A DNA stretch of 64,000 nucleotides from Puccinia triticina (taxonomy: Eukaryota > Basidiomycota > Pucciniomycetes > Pucciniales > Pucciniaceae), in the NCBI RefSeq assembly GCF_026914185.1, contig NC_070569.1:1302001-1366000 (forward strand), given 5' to 3'. Both the position numbers and the translations under genes were made by a program. Below the pieces are notes generated by a model. The model was given only the letters and a program-made list of their open reading frames with translations, was not told the origin of the DNA and did not search any database. Of the stretch, positions 45,090 to 55,339 are shown in pieces. Position 1 is the first letter of the stretch. Every line of letters begins with the position of its first letter.

Positions 45090-46020
45090 CTGCGCGGACA
45101 TGATACATGATGCACAGACATGATACATGATGCGCGGCCATGATATATGATGCGTGGACATGATACATGATGCGCAGACATGATACATGATGCCCGCATC
45201 ATGTATAGGGTGTGCGCAGACATGCTGCAGGGTGCGCGGACATGATACATGATGGGCAGACATGATACATGATGCGCGGGACATGATACATGATGTGTGG
45301 ATGTAATACATGATGCACGGACATGATACATGATGTGCGGAAATTATATGTGATCCATGGTCATGTTACAGGTTGTGCAAGCACATTTTAATAAGTGCAT
45401 GGACATGTTATGTGATCTGCTGACATGACATGTGATCTGCGGACATGACATGTGATCTGCGGACATGAAATGGGATCTGCGGACATGACATGTGACACGC
45501 GGACATGATATGTGATGCACAGACATGATACATGATGTACAGGCATGTTACATGATGTACCAACATGTGTGCACCCTTTTACATGTCCGCGCACCACTTT
45601 ACATGTCCGCGCACCACTTTACATGCCCGCGCACCACTTTATATGTCTGTGCACCACTTTAAATGTTCACACACTCTTTAAGATGTGTGGGTGCACCCTG
45701 TAACATGTGCGCATACCCTTTTACATGTCTGTGTACCCTTTTACACGTCTGTGTACCCTTTTACATGTCCATGTACCCTTTGACATATGTGCTGAATCAT
45801 GCTTCATGTCCGTGTGCTCTTTAAATTGTGCGTGCGCACCCTTTGGATCCCTTTGAATGTCCACAGACTCTTTAAAATGTTTGCGCGCACCCTTTTACAT
45901 GTCTGCTCACCTTTTGACATGTCCGCGCACTCTTGAAAGTGTGTGCGCGCACCTTGTAACACGTCCACGCATCACATGTCATATCCCTGCATCATTTATC
46001 ATGTCTGCGCATCATGTGTC
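45090..46020. repeat. 20-bp satellite, left array
   Basis: 45090-45560 repeats GCGGACATGATACATGAT with drift. From 45560 the orientation switches and the unit becomes GCGCACCCTTTTACATGTCC, about 20-28 bases. Open frames here on either strand (such as 45077-45331) only translate the repeat. Confidence 0.9.
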
Positions 46021-46024
46021 AATT

Positions 46025-46941
46025 TAGGGATGAGGATGGGCTGGGTTGGGTCGGAAAAATGCCGCCCCGCCCCGCCCCGTTTTTAAATGGGTCGGGGCGG
46101 GTTGGGTCAGAGATTTAAAATATCAAGACCCGCTCCATGACCCGACCCATCCCGCGTGGAGCGGGTCGGGGCGGGTCGGGTCATGGGCCGACCCATGGGT
46201 CGGTTCAGAGAGGTGATTGAAAAAAAAATTATGAGATCTGGGTGCGTTGAACTGGCTATATACAAAATGGACCCTGTTGGTCATGTGTATGGCTTATCAC
46301 AATGGTTGAAATGAAGAAGAGAAAAAAATAAATGAAAGCATGTGTACATTGTGAAGCACTTCTATTCTTCTCTTTGAGCCAATTTTGAGTGCAGACAAGC
46401 ACCTCAAGTGTATCAGGATTGAGGCGGCTTTGGTATTTGTGTAGGACTCGGCCGGAGGTGGAGAACGCTGCTTTGGATGCAACAGAGGTTGCTGGGATAC
46501 TCAAAATCATTCAAGCAAGTTGAGCAAGGGTTGGAAACCACATTGAATTCAAGTCCCACCATTTGAGTATGTCAAATTGGGTTCCCTTCAAGATTGAGAT
46601 GTTTGCCTCTTGAAGGTAAAGATTGAGCTCTCTGGTTGGGGTCCCAGTCAAGGCAACACCTTTGGTCTTAGAAAGATGCTGTTGGAAGGCCAAGTTGTCT
46701 TCATCTTCATTATGCTTCTGGAGCAACTCCTGAGTTTCAGATTCCTGGATCACTCACATCCCCACGGTGAACCGGGTCTCAATGGGTACCCATGGGCTGA
46801 CCCATCCCCAAAAACCCGTGACCCGACCCACAACAGGCCACCCAGTGGGCCGACCCATCCAGGTCAAAAATGGGCATCTGGCTGACCCGCCCCGCCCCAG
46901 ACCCGGGTGGCTTGGGTCAACCCAACCCACGCTCACCCCTA
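46025..46941 (-). mobile_element. Internally deleted hAT element
   Basis: Ends TAGGGATGAGGATGGGCTGG and (inverted) TAGGGGTGAGCGTGGGTTGG, with TGTGTCA-A/T duplications at the borders (two extra T on the left). G-rich sub-terminal repeats of GGGTCGGGGCGGGT fill both sides. Only the C-terminal end of the transposase remains between. Confidence 0.85.
46360..46753 (-). pseudogene. hAT transposase, C-terminal dimerisation region
   Basis: The minus strand encodes ELNLYLQEANI, ILKWWDLNSMWFPTLAQLA, a TGA, then MILSIPATSVASKAAFSTSG and RLNPDTLEVLVCTQNWL, the well-known hAT C-terminal domain. The TGA (46511-46513) falls at the position where relatives have Arg (LA-R-D/M-ILSIP). The N-terminal zinc finger and catalytic core are absent. 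Not functional. Confidence 0.88.
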
Positions 46942-46988
46942 TGTGTCATGTCTGCGCATCATGTATCATGCCCGGGCATCATGTATCA

Positions 46989-47210
46989 GGGGGTTTCAAA
47001 GTTGGCCAGATGCAACTTGCATGCACTTTTGCAAGTCGGTGTTCAAGTTCATTCTTGAACACCAAGTTGCAAAAGTGCATGCAAGCCATACTGTACTACA
47101 CCCCCTAAGCCTTCTTGAATGTTTTTTTGAAATTTGGTTTTCAATAAAAGCCTTGAACACCAACTTGCAAAAGTGCATGCCAGTTGTGCATGGCCAACTT
47201 TGAATCCCAC
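46989..47210. mobile_element. MITE, 222 bp, in the satellite
   Basis: Inverted ends GGGGGTTTCAAAGTTGGCCA and GTGGGATTCAAAGTTGGCCA, then CTTGCATGCACTTTTGCAAG. TATCA flanks both sides, though the surrounding satellite contains this word often. No coding region. Confidence 0.7.
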
Positions 47211-47212
47211 TA

Positions 47213-48000
47213 TCATGTCTGCGCACCTTGCAACATGTCTGTACATCATGTATCATGTCCGCGCACACCCTATACATGATGTGTGCATATCCGTGCATCA
47301 TGTATCATGTCTGCGCATCATGTATCATGTCTGCACACCCTGCAGCATGTCTGCGCATCACATATCATGTCCGCGTGTCACATGTCATGTCCGCAGATCA
47401 CATAAAATGTCCATGCACTTGTTAAAATGTGCTCACACAGCCTGTAACATGACCACGGATCACATATAATTTCTTCAAATCATGTATCATGTCCGTGCAT
47501 CATGTACTACGTCCACGCATCATGTATCATGTCCGCACATCATGTATCATGTCTGCGCACCTTGCAACATGTCTGTACATCATGTATCATGTCTGTGCAC
47601 ACCCTATACAGGATACGCGCATCATGTATCATGTCTGTGCATCATGTATCATGCCCGCGCATCATGAATCCTGGTTGTGCATTATGTATCATGTTGGCAC
47701 ATCATGTATCATATTGGCGCATCATGTATCATGTCCGCGCGTCATGTATCATGTCCGTGCATCATGTATCATGTCTGCACACCCTACAGCATGTCCGCAC
47801 ATCACATATCACATCCGCGCACACCCTACACATGATGCGCGCATCATGTATCATGTTTGCGCATCATGTATCATGTTTGCGCATCATGTATCATGTTTGC
47901 GCATCATGTATCATGTCCGTGCATCATATATCATGCCCGCGCATCATGTATCATGTCTGTGCATCAAGTATCATGTCCGCGTGTCATGTAACTCATTAGG
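47213..48000. repeat. 20-bp satellite, right array
   Basis: About 35 units of CATCATGTATCATGTCYGYG with occasional variants (CACCCTGCARCATGTCYGCR). It is the reverse orientation of the array at 45090-45560. The unit is partly self-complementary (CATGATACATG / CATGTATCATG). Confidence 0.92.
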
Positions 48001-48512
48001 AAATCTGCCAAATTTGACCCACAGTAGCATACTCCTTTTTTGGGGGTGCTAATGCCATGCAGCTCATCTGCTCTTGAGAGGGGTTTCTTCCCGCTGCAAA
48101 GTTTTTGTGGGCTTTGAGTATCCCCAGTGAGGAGGTATGATTTTTTTTATTTTTTGTAATTTTTGGACAAATTACATGTCTGTACATGTCTGACTCCCAT
48201 TTCATGCAGTGGAATTACATTCCAACTCCCAAAAAATGTGATTTGGAGTCGGAATGTAATTTGTGGGAGCCAATTAGTCAAGCCCCCCAAAAAAATCAGC
48301 AGACAAAAAAATTAAGCTAACAAAAATTCAGTTCATGAAAAAAGATGACAAAAAGTTAGCACACAAAAAATCAGATGGCAAAAAATTTGCACACAAAAAT
48401 TGGATGACAAAAAATTAGCCCACAAAATCCAACACGCAAGAATTTTTCTTTATGCACATATTATTTGTGCGCGCCACAAAAGTTAGTTTTTGTAGGCTGG
48501 GTGCACGTTGTG

Positions 48513-48590
48513 CTAATGGTTAAAGACTTCATTAATACTTGAATCATGTATGAGACTTCATGAGTTCAATTCCCTGTCATTACACCAATA
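48513..48590 (+). tRNA. tRNA-Ser/Leu-like sequence (pseudo-tRNA or SINE head), split
   Basis: CTAATGGTTAAAGAC resembles the A box of a long-variable-arm tRNA, and GAGTTCAATTCCC the B box. The 3' end CATTACACC can pair with GTGTAAC at 44725-44731, on the other side of the 3.8-kb element. Element and tRNA-like sequence share the duplicated CTA. The T-stem and anticodon stem pair badly, so this is a degenerate copy or tRNA-derived SINE, not an active tRNA gene. Confidence 0.3.
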
Positions 48591-48599
48591 TTGTACCTT

Positions 48600-49430
48600 T
48601 TTACTTCACACAGCAGGTGTTGGAATAATCAGCGCGCGCGCGCTCACCAGAGCTCCTGCTCTCACTTGACCAGTCACTTGCCTTTCATCCCCCCAAATCA
48701 TCCGCTCAACAAATTCCTCAAACACAACAGCATCCTCAAAATTGTCTCATCCACAAACATGTCTCAGCCGCAAGCCTCAATTACAATCCAGCCAACAACA
48801 ACAGAAACCACAAGTTGGCCGCTCTCAAGATGGTTATAAAAGACCTCCTTCCCTTGACTCAACTTCCCTCAGCAGACTTCATCAACTTTGACCTTGACTC
48901 ACATTCAGCCTCAACTGCTGGGCCTCCGCTCCATCTCAACCCTCAAAATCTTCACCAACATTCCCGTCCTCTATCTCTCCATTCGACTTCAACTCTTCCC
49001 TTCCTTTTTTCTCCACACTCTTCCCCTGTTCTCTCTCCTCATCCAATCCAATTGTCACCGACATCACCTCAACTCATCATCTTTGTCTCAGCCTCTCATC
49101 CTTGTCGCTCCGATCTACTCACTTGAATTCATCAATTGGCTTCTTCCAATTTTATGTGAAAAACAACAACAACTCCTCAAAATCATCAGCTTTTTGTCAC
49201 CATCAACCTAACCTTGTTTTTGCATTTCTATTCTGTCCGATAGCGTTTACTACTCTTCCTTGTTTGATCTAATCTGCCTCAGTCTGTCTGTCCTGATCCC
49301 ATCTAAAACTCACTCCTGTCGTGGTATGCCTCTCACCTAAAAATGATCTTGTCACTCCATTGTTAATCTAACCTTGTCTTGCTTTAGTCCTGGTTCTAGT
49401 TTCAATAATAAAAAATGCTTTCCTTCAGCA
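48600..49430. other. CT-rich low-complexity sequence
   Basis: A CA/CT-rich stretch with short frames, including one starting MSQPQASITIQPTTTETT at 48760 that stops after 26 codons. It resembles the start of the Myb/SANT-like gene at 49801 and may be a decayed relative. The rest reads as 5'-UTR-like CT-rich sequence. Confidence 0.35.
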
Positions 49431-49528
49431 GGCAATTGGTTTTTGCACGCAGCCCGCAGCAACACCCGAGTAAAGGGGGTCCTTTTGGCTTGGGTGTCGC
49501 TGCGGACTGCATGCAACAACCAATTGCC
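49431..49528. mobile_element. 98-bp hairpin MITE
   Basis: Inverted ends GGCAATTGGTTTTTGCACGC and GGCAATTGGTTGTTGCATGC, continuing as CAGCCCGCAGCAACACCC / CAGTCCGCAGCGACACCC; essentially one long hairpin with a 20-base loop. Confidence 0.75.
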
Positions 49529-49800
49529 CACTGTGTGAATGTACAATTATTATGGATTGAACCATAATATTTCACAATCTTTTAGGCCCCGTTTGGACGC
49601 CCCAAATTCAGTCATAAATCGCGCAATTTATAACCGGGGTTGAACTGGGTATAACACCTCCTTATTTGATGTTTGGGGCAGCCAGCAATATACTAAATTA
49701 CATTACTCCGCATCACACAAAATTCATCACCCCCACCATTTCAAAAATAGAGGTCCCGACCTCTATTTCTGGGTGATAAGCGGTGATATATTGCCTCACA

Positions 49801-50716
49801 ATGTCGCGTCCACAAGTCCAACATATCAACCCACAAGTCCCACATATCAACCTGGTTGCCGCTCAGCGTCTACCATCACAAAAATCAAATGGCCCGACCA
49901 CAATCTTCTCAACCAACTTATCAGGCCAAGCCTCCCAAGCTTCATGCAACCCTGGATGCAAAGAGAAGAATTCTCAAGCATCTTCGGCTACTCCGGCTAC
50001 TCCATCAACTCAGACTCAGCAATCTAGTCAAGCCACTGGTACCAAATCTCAATCTCAAAACAACCAGACCCAAATTGAGGACAGCCCTGAAAAAGAAAAG
50101 ACCAAGAATCTCATCTGGACGGCCAGTATGGAATGCAGCACACTTGAGATGTATGTGAAAGCGGTTGAATCGGGCAAGCAAGGCAAAGCTGGATTCAAAC
50201 CCGAGGTACATCAATCTGTCGCAATTGAGCTGGAAAAAGAGTTCCCAGGTGTTGAATTCACCATTGGGAAGGTTAAGTCTAAGTTCAACCTGACCTTCAA
50301 GAAGATCTGGGATGCTTTTTTGGCTTGCAAAGGAGCAAGAGGTTTTGGTTGGAACAAGGCTGAATGCATGGTCACAGCCTTAGAAGATGTTTGGAACTCT
50401 TTCTTAGTCGTAAGTTTTCATTTCAAGCTCTGTAGGACAAGTTCATGCCTGACTCATTGAATCTTCCTAGTTGCACCCCAATGCAAAGCGATTCAAGAAC
50501 ACTCCCTTCCCAGAGTACAGTGACTTCCAAGTTATCTTCAAGGGAAACAAGGCGAGTGGAGTATTGTATTGCACATCCGGGAACAAGACTATCAATACAC
50601 GTGCAGCGGCCATACCTTCTGGTGACAACGTGAATCCAGCTGAAGACTTGGAGAATGGAAACCAACCAACTCAGACTACTCAGACTCAGCGTCCGGGTGT
50701 CCGTCCTCCCTGCTGA
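49801..50716 (+). CDS. Myb/SANT-like DNA-binding protein, with premature stop
   Basis: Exon 1 (49801-50409) and exon 2 (50471-50716) are joined by a 61-nt phase-0 intron (GTAAGT...CTAG). A Gln/Ser/Thr-rich N-terminus (residues 1-95) is followed by a Myb/SANT-like domain (about 103-235): IWTASMECSTLEMYVKAVES, GFKPEVHQSVAIELE, KVKSKFNLTFKKIWDAF, GFGWN, then across the splice LHPNAKRFKNTPFPEYSDF. This family is common in fungal and plant genomes, often next to transposons, and binds DNA. The frame ends in TGA (50714-50716), but the same frame stays open for a further 111 codons (to 51052) with protein-like sequence (FESLIDCLAEAFLAS, FQDAFAVNFSLDELVARF). The TGA is therefore probably a C-to-T change of CGA, and the gene a recent pseudogene or a truncated allele. 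Confidence 0.75.
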
Positions 50717-51349
50717 CACCGAGTGACCCCAAGCAACCAGTTTGAAAGCTTGATTGATTGTCTGGCTGAAGCATTCTTGGCTTCCAACCCTCAGCCCAAA
50801 ACTTATACATCAACCTCACCAGTAAACCAAGCCCTCAAAAAATTCCAAGATGCTTTTGCCGTGAATTTCAGCCTTGATGAGCTTGTAGCCAGATTCAATG
50901 TCTTGCAAAACAAAGCCAACACAATCAATTTTCTTGCCATCCGCGCCGACGAGCATGCCCAGGCCTGGATAGAAAGGGAAATTGAACTAGATTTCCTTGG
51001 GCAATCAAAGATAAAAAGCTATCATGTATTTCTTCTGCTGATAAAATTCTGATTATCAATCTATCTGTGCAATTGTTTATCACAATGAAAATTTCTTGTA
51101 ATTACAAGAGAATCATCTACATAACCTATTTCTTCTCAGTTTGAATGACTAAGGGCCCGTTTGGCTGCGCGGGGGCCAAAATCTCAATCTCTCAAGATCA
51201 GAATGTGCCCATGGGCAGATTCTGATCTCCCCCAATGACAGCCAGGCAGCCAAACATTCCCAGAATCTGTATCTGTGACACTGAGATCCAGATTCTACTG
51301 ATCAAGGGTGTTTGGCTGCACAACTAGATATGCATGTACACCGGCCCCC

Positions 51350-51423
51350 TCTCACCCTCTTGATGGCCGGCCAAACTGGTCATTGAGAGGAATACACATC
51401 CTCTTGATGGCTGATTGAACCGG
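51350..51423. repeat. Hairpin satellite, first part
   Basis: Two units of CTCTTGATGGCCGG...CTGGTCATTGAGAGGAATACACATC. The array is cut by the LTR element at 51424 and resumes at 53163. Confidence 0.8.
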
Positions 51424-51639
51424 TGTGGAACTTCTATGCTAGGCGTGATCTGAGCTTGGAAGGAAAATGTAGATGTCACGGATAATGACAGACTACATGG
51501 GTGCTTGAAGGGCTGCCTTCCTTGAATAATCTTCTGGGAGAATGTACATTAAGAATTTATAGTGTGGTGCAATCTTTAGAACTATTCTTAATTATATCTG
51601 ACTCTGAACCCTAGCTACCTGTGTTCAGTGCACAAGAGA

Positions 51640-51860
51640 TGAGGAATGTTATATGTAAGGGATGTAAAGAGGAATGTTATATGTAAGTGATGTAAAAGAG
51701 TACTGTTATATGTAAGGGATGAAAAAGAGTAATGTTATATGTAGGTGATGTAAAGAGTAATGTTATATGTAAGGGATGAAGAAGAGGAATGTTATATGTA
51801 GGTGATGTAAAGAGGATTGTTATATGTAAGTGATGTAAAGAAAATTGTTTTATGTATGAA
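51640..51860 (+). repeat. About 30-bp tandem repeat
   Basis: Seven or so units of GAATGTTATATGTAAGGGAT + GTAAAGAG with A/G variants. Confidence 0.9.
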
Positions 51861-52014
51861 ATTTATATATGTCAAGGGGGCAAGTTATATATATCAATTA
51901 ATATTTCAAAATATTATAATTCAACTATTTACATCAAGTGATGAGTGCTAGTAATCTACAATATTACTATCAAGTGCAAACATGGGGAAAGAAGAAAACA
52001 GGAAGGGGCAGAAG

Positions 52015-52680
52015 CAACAATGGGCCACTACGCTACGCTACAGGCCAATATCCGTTAGTGTATCCGTGGTTATTTGGCGAGACAAATGGGGTATTGGTAT
52101 CCCCAATTATAGCCCAATACACTAACAGTTAGTGTATCCAAAGTTTCTCATTGAAGATCTTGGGTATTGTTATCCAGAATAAACTCAAAATACACTAACA
52201 GGTAGTGTATTTCTTTTGGATAACCAACATTTCCCTGAGAGTTAGTGTATCAGAGTTAGGATAACAAACTTCTGCACTACAGTATCTGTTATTTCATGGT
52301 TTTTAGCCCCTAGAAAATGATTCTCAAAACATCATGTCCCAGATTTATTTTTTTTGTAACACAAAACCAACCTTTACTACCAAAAATATCAATACACTGA
52401 AAGTAATTTTATCATTATTTGCAGAGATAAACTGACAGTTATTGTATTTGTTATCAGGAATAACAACAGATAACAATCATGAAAATAGGATTTGGTTATT
52501 GTTAACCTGGCATATTTCAGCTACACTACCAATACAATAATAGCCAAAAAAGAATAACATCAAAAAGATGTATTGTTATTTCAATAAAATCAAGGATAAC
52601 AGTATTATTTGTGTAGTGCAGTGGAAAAAACTAACAATACACTACACTATCAATACAGTTAGTGTATCAGCCCACCGTTG
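52015..52680. mobile_element. Palindromic-word TIR element, 666 bp, 7-bp duplication
   Basis: Ends CAACAATGGGC and (inverted) CAACGGTGGGC, flanked by GCAGAAG (52008-52014, 52681-52687). The interior is full of GTTAGTGTATCC, its complement, and GATAACA/TGTTATC words, so it can fold extensively. The ends and 7-base duplication match the CpG-rich element at 6013-6489, although the interiors differ (AT-rich here). Confidence 0.78.
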
Positions 52681-53162
52681 GCAGAAGAGTCCTCCTTTTA
52701 TAGTAAATAAACTTGTCTGAGACTAGAAATATGTAGCTGAAAGATTCTTCTACTATGTGATGTGTACAGCTGTGTGAAATACAAAGGGCTTGGTATTTTA
52801 CTATCTAAGTAGAAATTTATTTTCACAGAAGAGTGTATCAGATGTGATTATAATCTGAGAGTGGAAAATATTCTGAGATCTACTGTGTATCTACTGTATA
52901 TATACTCTTATGTGGAAAATACATCTATGAGCTGTTTCTTGGAGGTGATTCTTGAATGTTACTATGAGATTTGTTACATGTCTGATACTTATGTAAAGAA
53001 ATGTTACCAGTTTTCTGGGTGTGAAAATAATTTTGACAGCTGTGTGAAATTTAATATGGAGGTTATTTGTACTAAATATGTTTTGTATGTAGTTTGTACT
53101 GTATTTTAATATCAAAATATCCTATGATTTGATGTAGTTGATGGTTGATTGGTCTTACCACA

Positions 53163-53304
53163 CCGGCCATTGAGAGGAGGACACACCCTCTCGATGGCAG
53201 AGGAGGACACAACCTCTTGAGGGCTGGTTGAACCAGTCATCAAGAGGAATACATCTCTTGATGGCTGGTTGAACCAGTCATCGAGAGGAATACACCTCTC
53301 AATA
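53163..53304. repeat. Hairpin satellite, second part
   Basis: Units of CTCTTGATGGCTGGTTGAAC / CCAGTCATCGAGAGGAATAC continue the array from 51350-51423. A last unit follows at 53506-53535 behind the MITE. Confidence 0.85.
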
Positions 53305-53505
53305 GGGGGGTTCACAATAGGATAAAAGTAAAATTTTAGAGTCAATTTTAAGGTCTTTATCAACAAATTTTTAAAAATCTGGCAAGGTGTACAGGACTGG
53401 GTATCCCCTGAGAATCAGAGAAACATCTTTATTTTTTAAAAAGTTGTTCATAAAGGTCTTAAAATTAGCTCTAAAGTTTTATTTTTATCCTATTGTGAAC
53501 CCCCC
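53305..53505. mobile_element. TA-flanked MITE, 201 bp
   Basis: Inverted ends GGGGGGTTCACAATAGGATA over about 38 bases, flanked by TA. It splits one hairpin unit of the satellite. Confidence 0.88.
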
Positions 53506-53538
53506 TAATGGCTGGTTGAACCAGTCATCAAGAGGAAT

Positions 53539-53737
53539 TGTTACAAGCTGCGCCCGCGCGCCGTAGACCATCTCAGGACATGTCATCTGGTACATACATG
53601 TCACAGCTCCACTACCATTAGTGTGAGCCGTGGGGAGATCCTTTAGCTCTCCCCATCTAGCAATTTACCTCTTAGCTAGAAAGACCCGCGCACCAGAACC
53701 CCCGACCCCCTCCTCACTGCATAGACCGACCCTAACA
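53539..53737 (+). repeat. LTR of a second Ty3-type element
   Basis: Starts TGTTACAAGCTGCGCCC and ends CGACCCTAACA, with TG...CA ends, directly followed by a leader (TATTGCTAGATCTATTATCA) and a gag frame. No second LTR is seen in the window, so its boundaries rest on position. Confidence 0.6.
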
Positions 53738-53865
53738 TATTGCTAGATCTATTATCAGCAGGGACGAGGGACGAACACCAAAATCAAACGAAGGCACCAA
53801 GCCAGACCAGAACGCGCTAGAACCAGAATAACCAGAAAGGAAAAAGCCCATTGAGTCGCGACGAG

Positions 53866-54290
53866 ATGGCGGATGACGTGGGAGCCCTACAACAACAGGT
53901 CGACGAGTTGATGGCCGTTGCGCAAGAGGAACGAGGCCTCAGACAACGAGCGGAAGTGGAGTTGGCAGCGGCGAGGGCAGGAGCGGTAGCCCCAGCGATG
54001 ATCCCGATTGTACCTGAAGCCCCAGCAGCACAGGAAAACGGGACAACAGTGAAGGGCCCGAAGATTGCAGTTCCGGAGAAGTTCGACGGGACAAGGGGGG
54101 CGAAGGCGGAGGCCTATGTAACCCAAATCGGGTTGTACGTTATTTCAAACCCAAGACTGTTCCCGGACGACAGGAGCAAGATCATCTTTTCGCTCTCATA
54201 CCTCACAGGACAGGCGACTAGTTGGGCCCAACCATTCACGGCCAAGTTGTTTGCGGGGACCGTGGTCTTATACCTGGGTCAATTTTACAA
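53866..54290 (+). pseudogene. Ty3 gag, truncated
   Basis: From the ATG at 53866 the frame encodes a coiled-coil start (GALQQQVDELMAVAQEERGL), then the conserved gag segment KFDGTRGAKAEAYVTQIGLY, DRSKIIFSLSYLTGQATSWA and QPFTAKLF. After that the similarity stops. The frame runs on into AT-rich DNA to 54354. The capsid end, zinc knuckle and all of pol are missing. Confidence 0.75.
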
Positions 54291-55229
54291 TATCTTTATG
54301 TATAAAGAAGAAAAGGAAATTTTTATATTTCTCTGCATAGAAACACAGGAATAAATACCACAGTGGGGTTTCCAATAATCCAACTAACCCTTTTTCCTTT
54401 ACAGCTCCTCCCTTCTTCTTGTATTTTCCCCTAGGTACACACCAGGGGGGAATCTGTGGCACTGTCCAGGGAGTGCCAAACCGTATGTTTCTTGAGCAAC
54501 CCAGACTGATGTCAACTGCTGGAGCATGTGCAACTCAAGCTTGAACCCACATGGATGTAATTTTTAACTAAAGCTGATCTGATCTGTAACTGAATATGGT
54601 GGTTAAAACAGATTGTCACCTTTGCCAATATTTCAAGACTTCAGTTCAAATCAACTTGAATTTTATTTGAAGTCTTAGTAGGCTCTGGGCTTGTGTCATG
54701 GGCTACTGTCACAAATTGCAGATACTAGATAGGAAAACCATGATTCTTCTGCCAAATCCCGTGAGGTAAGATCCCAAAGTATAGCCATATAAGTCCTGCA
54801 GTAGACTGAAATTTGGACCAGTGCATATATTAGAATTTCAGGGAGGTTGAATTGAACCTCACAGAGCCCAATGTTTAATAATTTCAATTTAATGGCATCT
54901 CAAGACCTCCTGCGTGGTTGGGGTAGGCCCAATGGTGAATTATGCCTGGAGCCAGGTTGATCTGTGAAGTATGATGGTGGAAGCTTGTGGCTGTGGGCCC
55001 TGGAGTATGGACATGTAATATTCTCACTTGAGTCCTTGCTCTCTCACCAGTCCCTTTGCGCCATGATCAAACAGGTGCTGAATCTGGTACCAACTGCTCA
55101 TACATAGTCCAGGTTAGCCCGGGGCTTGGAGCGCACTGTGCTCAGTCCGCTTGTCACTGGGGAGGAGTGCTGGAGTAAAACAGCCTGCAAGGGCTGTTAA
55201 GGGGCATCATTTCCCTGTCACTTGTGTGA

Positions 55230-55330
55230 CATGTCTCCCCTGATGTTTGGCCAAACATTAGGGTGGACACAATGGTCCTTTGCAAACTGGTGTACACCCT
55301 GATTCTCGGCCGAACATCAGGGGAGACATG
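55230..55330. mobile_element. 101-bp inverted-repeat element
   Basis: CATGTCTCCCCTGATGTTTG and GAACATCAGGGGAGACATG are perfect inverted ends apart from one position; between them ATTAGGGTG/CACCCTGAT also pair. Confidence 0.75.
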
Positions 55331-55339
55331 ACCTTGTAA

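Larger units (their letters stand above)
44735..48512. mobile_element. Long-TIR element, 3.8 kb, with mirrored satellites
   Basis: Terminal inverted repeats of about 370 bases (44735-45100 and 48125-48512) begin CACAACGCGCACCCAGCC and are flanked by CTA on each side. Within them, a ladder of AATTTTTTGTCATC / GTGTGCTAAATTTTT words repeats about every 30 bases. The interior has two arrays of a 20-base unit in opposite orientation (45090-45560 and 47213-48000), a decayed hAT element (46025-46941) and a MITE (46989-47210). No transposase of its own is visible, so it is non-autonomous. Confidence 0.85.
51424..53162. mobile_element. LTR-like element, TGTGG...CCACA, CCGG duplication, 1.7 kb
   Basis: Ends TGTGGAACTTCTATGCTAGG and TTGGTCTTACCACA, flanked by CCGG on both sides (51420-51423, 53163-53166). 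The beginning matches the 654-base element at 5060, which has CCGT duplications. It is AT-rich with no coding region; an internal tandem array and one nested element account for part of its length. Confidence 0.8.

Noticed and set aside
45077..48052. Open frames of 60-187 codons translating as MYHVRASCIMS-type repeats
   Set aside because: They only translate the 20-base satellite; every frame on both strands is open and no start, splice or composition signal supports a protein.
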